DNA of 64,000 bases from positions 1 through 64,000 of the forward strand of contig CAZLYU010000004.1 of NCBI GenBank assembly GCA_964563855.1, in the 5' to 3' direction. Under the pieces are notes generated by a model, which was not told the origin of the DNA, did no database searches, and was given only the letters and a program-made list of their open reading frames with translations. A program made the position numbers and the translations under genes. The stretch comes from JAFGRR01 sp964563855. Lineage in GTDB: Bacteria; Planctomycetota; Phycisphaerae; UBA1845; Fen-1342. Shown here piece by piece: positions 61,626 through 64,000 of this stretch (the first letter of the stretch is position 1; the number at the start of each line of letters is the position of its first letter).

Positions 61626-63875
61626 ATGAGCTCGATCCAACCGCTACCGGCCGGCGTGCCCGCCTCCCAAGGTGGGGCCGTATCGCCCTATCAAGCGCCA
61701 GTCGGCGGCGTGGAAGCACCGAGTGAGGGCCTGTCGCCGGCGGAAATCCTGCGAATCGTCAAGCAGCGCAAATGGACGATCATTATCACGTCGGTTTTGC
61801 TGCTGTCCGCGGTTGCCGGCGGCACCTACGCGCTCTACCGCTACATGCCGCAATACACCGCGCAGGGCTTTGTCGAAGTGACGCCTCCGCCGGCCAGCGC
61901 GTTCGAACTGAATCCCCTGCCGGCCGATCCGAAACGTCTCGAACTCGTCGTGGAAAGCGAAGCGCAAAAGATGCGGCAGCCCGTGCTGCTACAACAGGTG
62001 CTAGCGCTTCCGGAAGTCAAGAACACCCAGTACTACCGCAGCTTTGACGACGACTTCGCCAAGTGCCTGAACGATCTCCAGAGCAGCGTCGCGACCGGCT
62101 CGATCCGAAACACCTACCTCATCCGCGTCGCTTTCGCCACGCGCATCCCGGACGAGGCCGAGCTGATCACGCAAGCGATCATGGACGAACATATCAAGCG
62201 GTCGCAGGTCGGGCAGTCGACTCAGGCCGCCGACAAGATCCGCAAGTTGCGTGAACAGCGAACGCAGCTCACCGCCGAGTTGGCGCGTCGCCGGCAGGAC
62301 ATCGCGAACTTCCGCCAGCAGGCCGACGTCCCGGCGCTCGAAGCGCAGCGCGAGCAGATCTCCCGGCAGATCGGCGACCTGACCGCCACGCTGACCGACC
62401 TGCAAACGCAGGTCGTCGACCTGGAAACACAGCTCGAAGGCATGACCGGCCGCAACTATTGGGAGCTGCCGATCACCGCGGAGATGCGCTTGCGGGCGGA
62501 ACAGGATCCCATTCTTCGCTTTCGGCGCGAGCAAGGCGAGGCGATCGAGCTCGAGATCCTGGCGCTCACCAGCTCCAACGTGTTTGGGCCCGAGCATCGG
62601 CAGATCAAGCTGCTTGAAGAGCGCAAACGACAATACCTCGACGCCGAGGCCGCACGGCGCGAAGAACTGTACGACGACCTGCGAGCGCAGCAGACCGAGT
62701 TTTTCGAGCAGAGCCTGGCGCGTCTGCGGAGAACGCAAGCGGAGCTCGAATCGCAGCGGGCCGAGCAGCAGGCGTCGCAGCGCGATCTCGACCGGCGCCT
62801 GCAGGAATTCCTAGGGATGGCGGCCGACGTCGAGCGACTTGAAAACCGACTGAACGAACTCGACGCCGGCATTCGCGAAGCGGAAGTCACCACCAACGAT
62901 GCGGCGGCCATGCGCCGGCTGCAGGTCGCGCAGCGCGCCCAATCCGGATTGCGCCCGTCGTTTCCCAACGTGCGCTTGTTCGTGGCGGGCGGGTTTCTGT
63001 TCGCCATCGGCGCCGGCGTTGGGTTGGCGCTCTTGCTGGATCTCGCCGACAAGCGCGTCCGCACGCCGCATGATGTCGTGCGACAAGCCCACGTACCGAT
63101 GCTGGGCATGGTCCCATCGCTCGATGAAGAGCAGGCCGACGTTGACGACATCGAACGGGCGGTGCGCGACGCCCCCTACTCGCTCACCGCCGAGTCATTC
63201 CGCCAGATTCGCACCAACTTGCTGCTGCGGCCCGGACCCGAAGCGCGAACGTTGCTGATCACCAGCCCGGGCGCCGAGTGCGGCAAGACATCCGTCGCGG
63301 TCAACCTCGCCGCGACCCTCGCGCACGGCGGCCAGCGGGTGTTGCTCATCGACGGCAATCTGCGACGTCCCACCCTGCGCGAGCTGTTCCCATCGCTGTC
63401 CGCTGCGGGGCTGGCCGAGGTGCTTGACGGTCGCTCAGGGTGGCGCGACGTGGTCGGACAGACCGACGTCAACAACCTATGGGCGATGTCGGCCGGGTCA
63501 ATTCCCCGAAATCCGACGGAGCTGCTTAGCAACACCACGATGGGCACGCTCTTGGTCGAGGCGGCGAAGGAGTATGACCGCATCGTCATCGACGGTCCTC
63601 CGGTATTGCTCATGTCAGACGCGCTCATCTTGAGCGTGCGCACCGACGGCGTCGTGCTCGTCACGCGGGCCGCCTCGAACACCAAGGGCGCGCTCAAGCG
63701 CGCGTCGGAGCAACTCGCGCGGGTCGGCGCGACTGTGGTCGGCGCCGTGCTCAACGACGTCCAGGCGCGTCCCGGCGGATACTTCCGTCGGCAGTACCGC
63801 GAATACTACGACTACGTCGGTGACGAGCCGCCGCAGCTCACCTCATCCGGATCGAGCTCAAACCCCGACGCGTAG
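61626..63875 (+). CDS. Polysaccharide co-polymerase/tyrosine autokinase (Wzc-like)
   Basis: 749 residues. The Wzz-type N-terminus has TM1 near 50-70 (TIIITSVLLLSAVAGGTYAL), a long coiled coil (about 200-450) and TM2 near 450-470. The C-terminal BY-kinase domain has Walker A GAECGKTS (549-556), Walker A' VLLIDGNLRRP with Asp577 and Walker B IVIDGPPVLL with Asp656. The Walker A' second acidic residue, usually D-x-D, is Asn579. The tail has tyrosines at 719, 724, 727, 728 and 730 (GGYFRRQYREYYDYVG), the expected autophosphorylation cluster. ATG 61626 has AGGA upstream. It should control polymer length and export together with the Wza-like protein. Confidence 0.93.
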   Translation: MSSIQPLPAGVPASQGGAVSPYQAPVGGVEAPSEGLSPAEILRIVKQRKWTIIITSVLLLSAVAGGTYALYRYMPQYTAQGFVEVTPPPASAFELNPLPADPKRLELVVESEAQKMRQPVLLQQVLALPEVKNTQYYRSFDDDFAKCLNDLQSSVATGSIRNTYLIRVAFATRIPDEAELITQAIMDEHIKRSQVGQSTQAADKIRKLREQRTQLTAELARRRQDIANFRQQADVPALEAQREQISRQIGDLTATLTDLQTQVVDLETQLEGMTGRNYWELPITAEMRLRAEQDPILRFRREQGEAIELEILALTSSNVFGPEHRQIKLLEERKRQYLDAEAARREELYDDLRAQQTEFFEQSLARLRRTQAELESQRAEQQASQRDLDRRLQEFLGMAADVERLENRLNELDAGIREAEVTTNDAAAMRRLQVAQRAQSGLRPSFPNVRLFVAGGFLFAIGAGVGLALLLDLADKRVRTPHDVVRQAHVPMLGMVPSLDEEQADVDDIERAVRDAPYSLTAESFRQIRTNLLLRPGPEARTLLITSPGAECGKTSVAVNLAATLAHGGQRVLLIDGNLRRPTLRELFPSLSAAGLAEVLDGRSGWRDVVGQTDVNNLWAMSAGSIPRNPTELLSNTTMGTLLVEAAKEYDRIVIDGPPVLLMSDALILSVRTDGVVLVTRAASNTKGALKRASEQLARVGATVVGAVLNDVQARPGGYFRRQYREYYDYVGDEPPQLTSSGSSSNPDA

Positions 63876-63908
63876 CGCTCGCCAGCGCGGCGCCGCTATG
63901 ATGCCGCG

Positions 63909-64000
63909 ATGGGTTCGACTGCGTTTCGTTGGGGTCGCGACCGGCGCGTCGCCGTCGTCGGTGTGTTCGCCGGGCTCTTGATTGCAGGCATCTTCGCGTT
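63909..64000 (+). CDS. Start of a membrane protein gene, cut by window end
   Basis: From ATG 63909 the frame is open to the window edge: MGSTAFRWGRDRRVAVVGVF, then a hydrophobic stretch AGLLIAGIFA. The basic residues followed by a membrane helix suggest the first segment of a polytopic protein. By position, after the tyrosine autokinase, an O-antigen ligase or flippase is plausible, but only about 30 residues are visible. Confidence 0.5.
   Translation, partial: MGSTAFRWGRDRRVAVVGVFAGLLIAGIFA

Overview
The window is about 66% GC and looks like chromosome from a planctomycete, most likely Phycisphaerae-like. Four things point that way. There are three prepilin-type proteins with the FTLIELLVVVAII N-terminus and a C-terminal DG motif (at 4817, 16914 and 18077). 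There is a PEP-CTERM protein ending in a glycine/leucine helix plus RRR (7651). There is a sigma factor of the planctomycete-expanded ECF type followed by a Ser/Thr kinase with TPRs (23121-26474). There is an exosortase/EpsI/tyrosine-autokinase locus (53545-63875). I see no rRNA, convincing tRNA, CRISPR array, insertion sequence or prophage.

Layout. 1-12 kb holds a partial MFS transporter, a Gfo/Idh/MocA oxidoreductase, a B12-dependent acyl-CoA mutase large subunit, a prepilin-like protein, an RdgC-like protein, the PEP-CTERM protein, an exported glycosidase, a STAS protein and a DUF962/Mpo1-like membrane protein. 12-19 kb holds a decayed exported BNR/dockerin-like gene, a very large GH2 glycosidase downstream of a prepilin gene, a second prepilin gene and 6-phosphogluconolactonase. 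19.8-26.5 kb is an exported subtilase divergent from the ECF sigma and TPR-kinase pair. 26.5-34.7 kb is mostly housekeeping: nitrilase-family hydrolase, PIN-PhoH ATPase, homocysteine methyltransferase, PhyH-type dioxygenase, methyltransferase plus GT2, gcvT and an isolated rpmA.

34.9-43.0 kb is the least explained region. Seven minus-strand genes lie head to tail. The first five (43038 down to 38203) are very tightly packed, with ATGA overlaps or gaps of 1 and 19 nt, and encode a small soluble protein and four membrane proteins. The last two encode an exported HEAT-repeat protein carrying a degenerate receiver-like domain and a small exported protein. I do not recognise a known pathway for this set and regard it as the best candidate for an undescribed system.

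43.4-53 kb holds an unusual MTA-phosphorylase-like protein paired with an amidohydrolase, an HTH-EIIA fusion, a chemoreceptor without che genes, a GT-C-like membrane protein, a HIT hydrolase and a NeuD/PglD-like acyltransferase. 53.5-64 kb is a plus-strand operon behind a TTGACA promoter candidate: polysaccharide export lipoprotein, exosortase, EpsI-like protein, a 1553-residue TPR protein, a tyrosine autokinase and the start of another membrane protein. It probably makes and exports an extracellular polysaccharide and processes PEP-CTERM proteins at the envelope.
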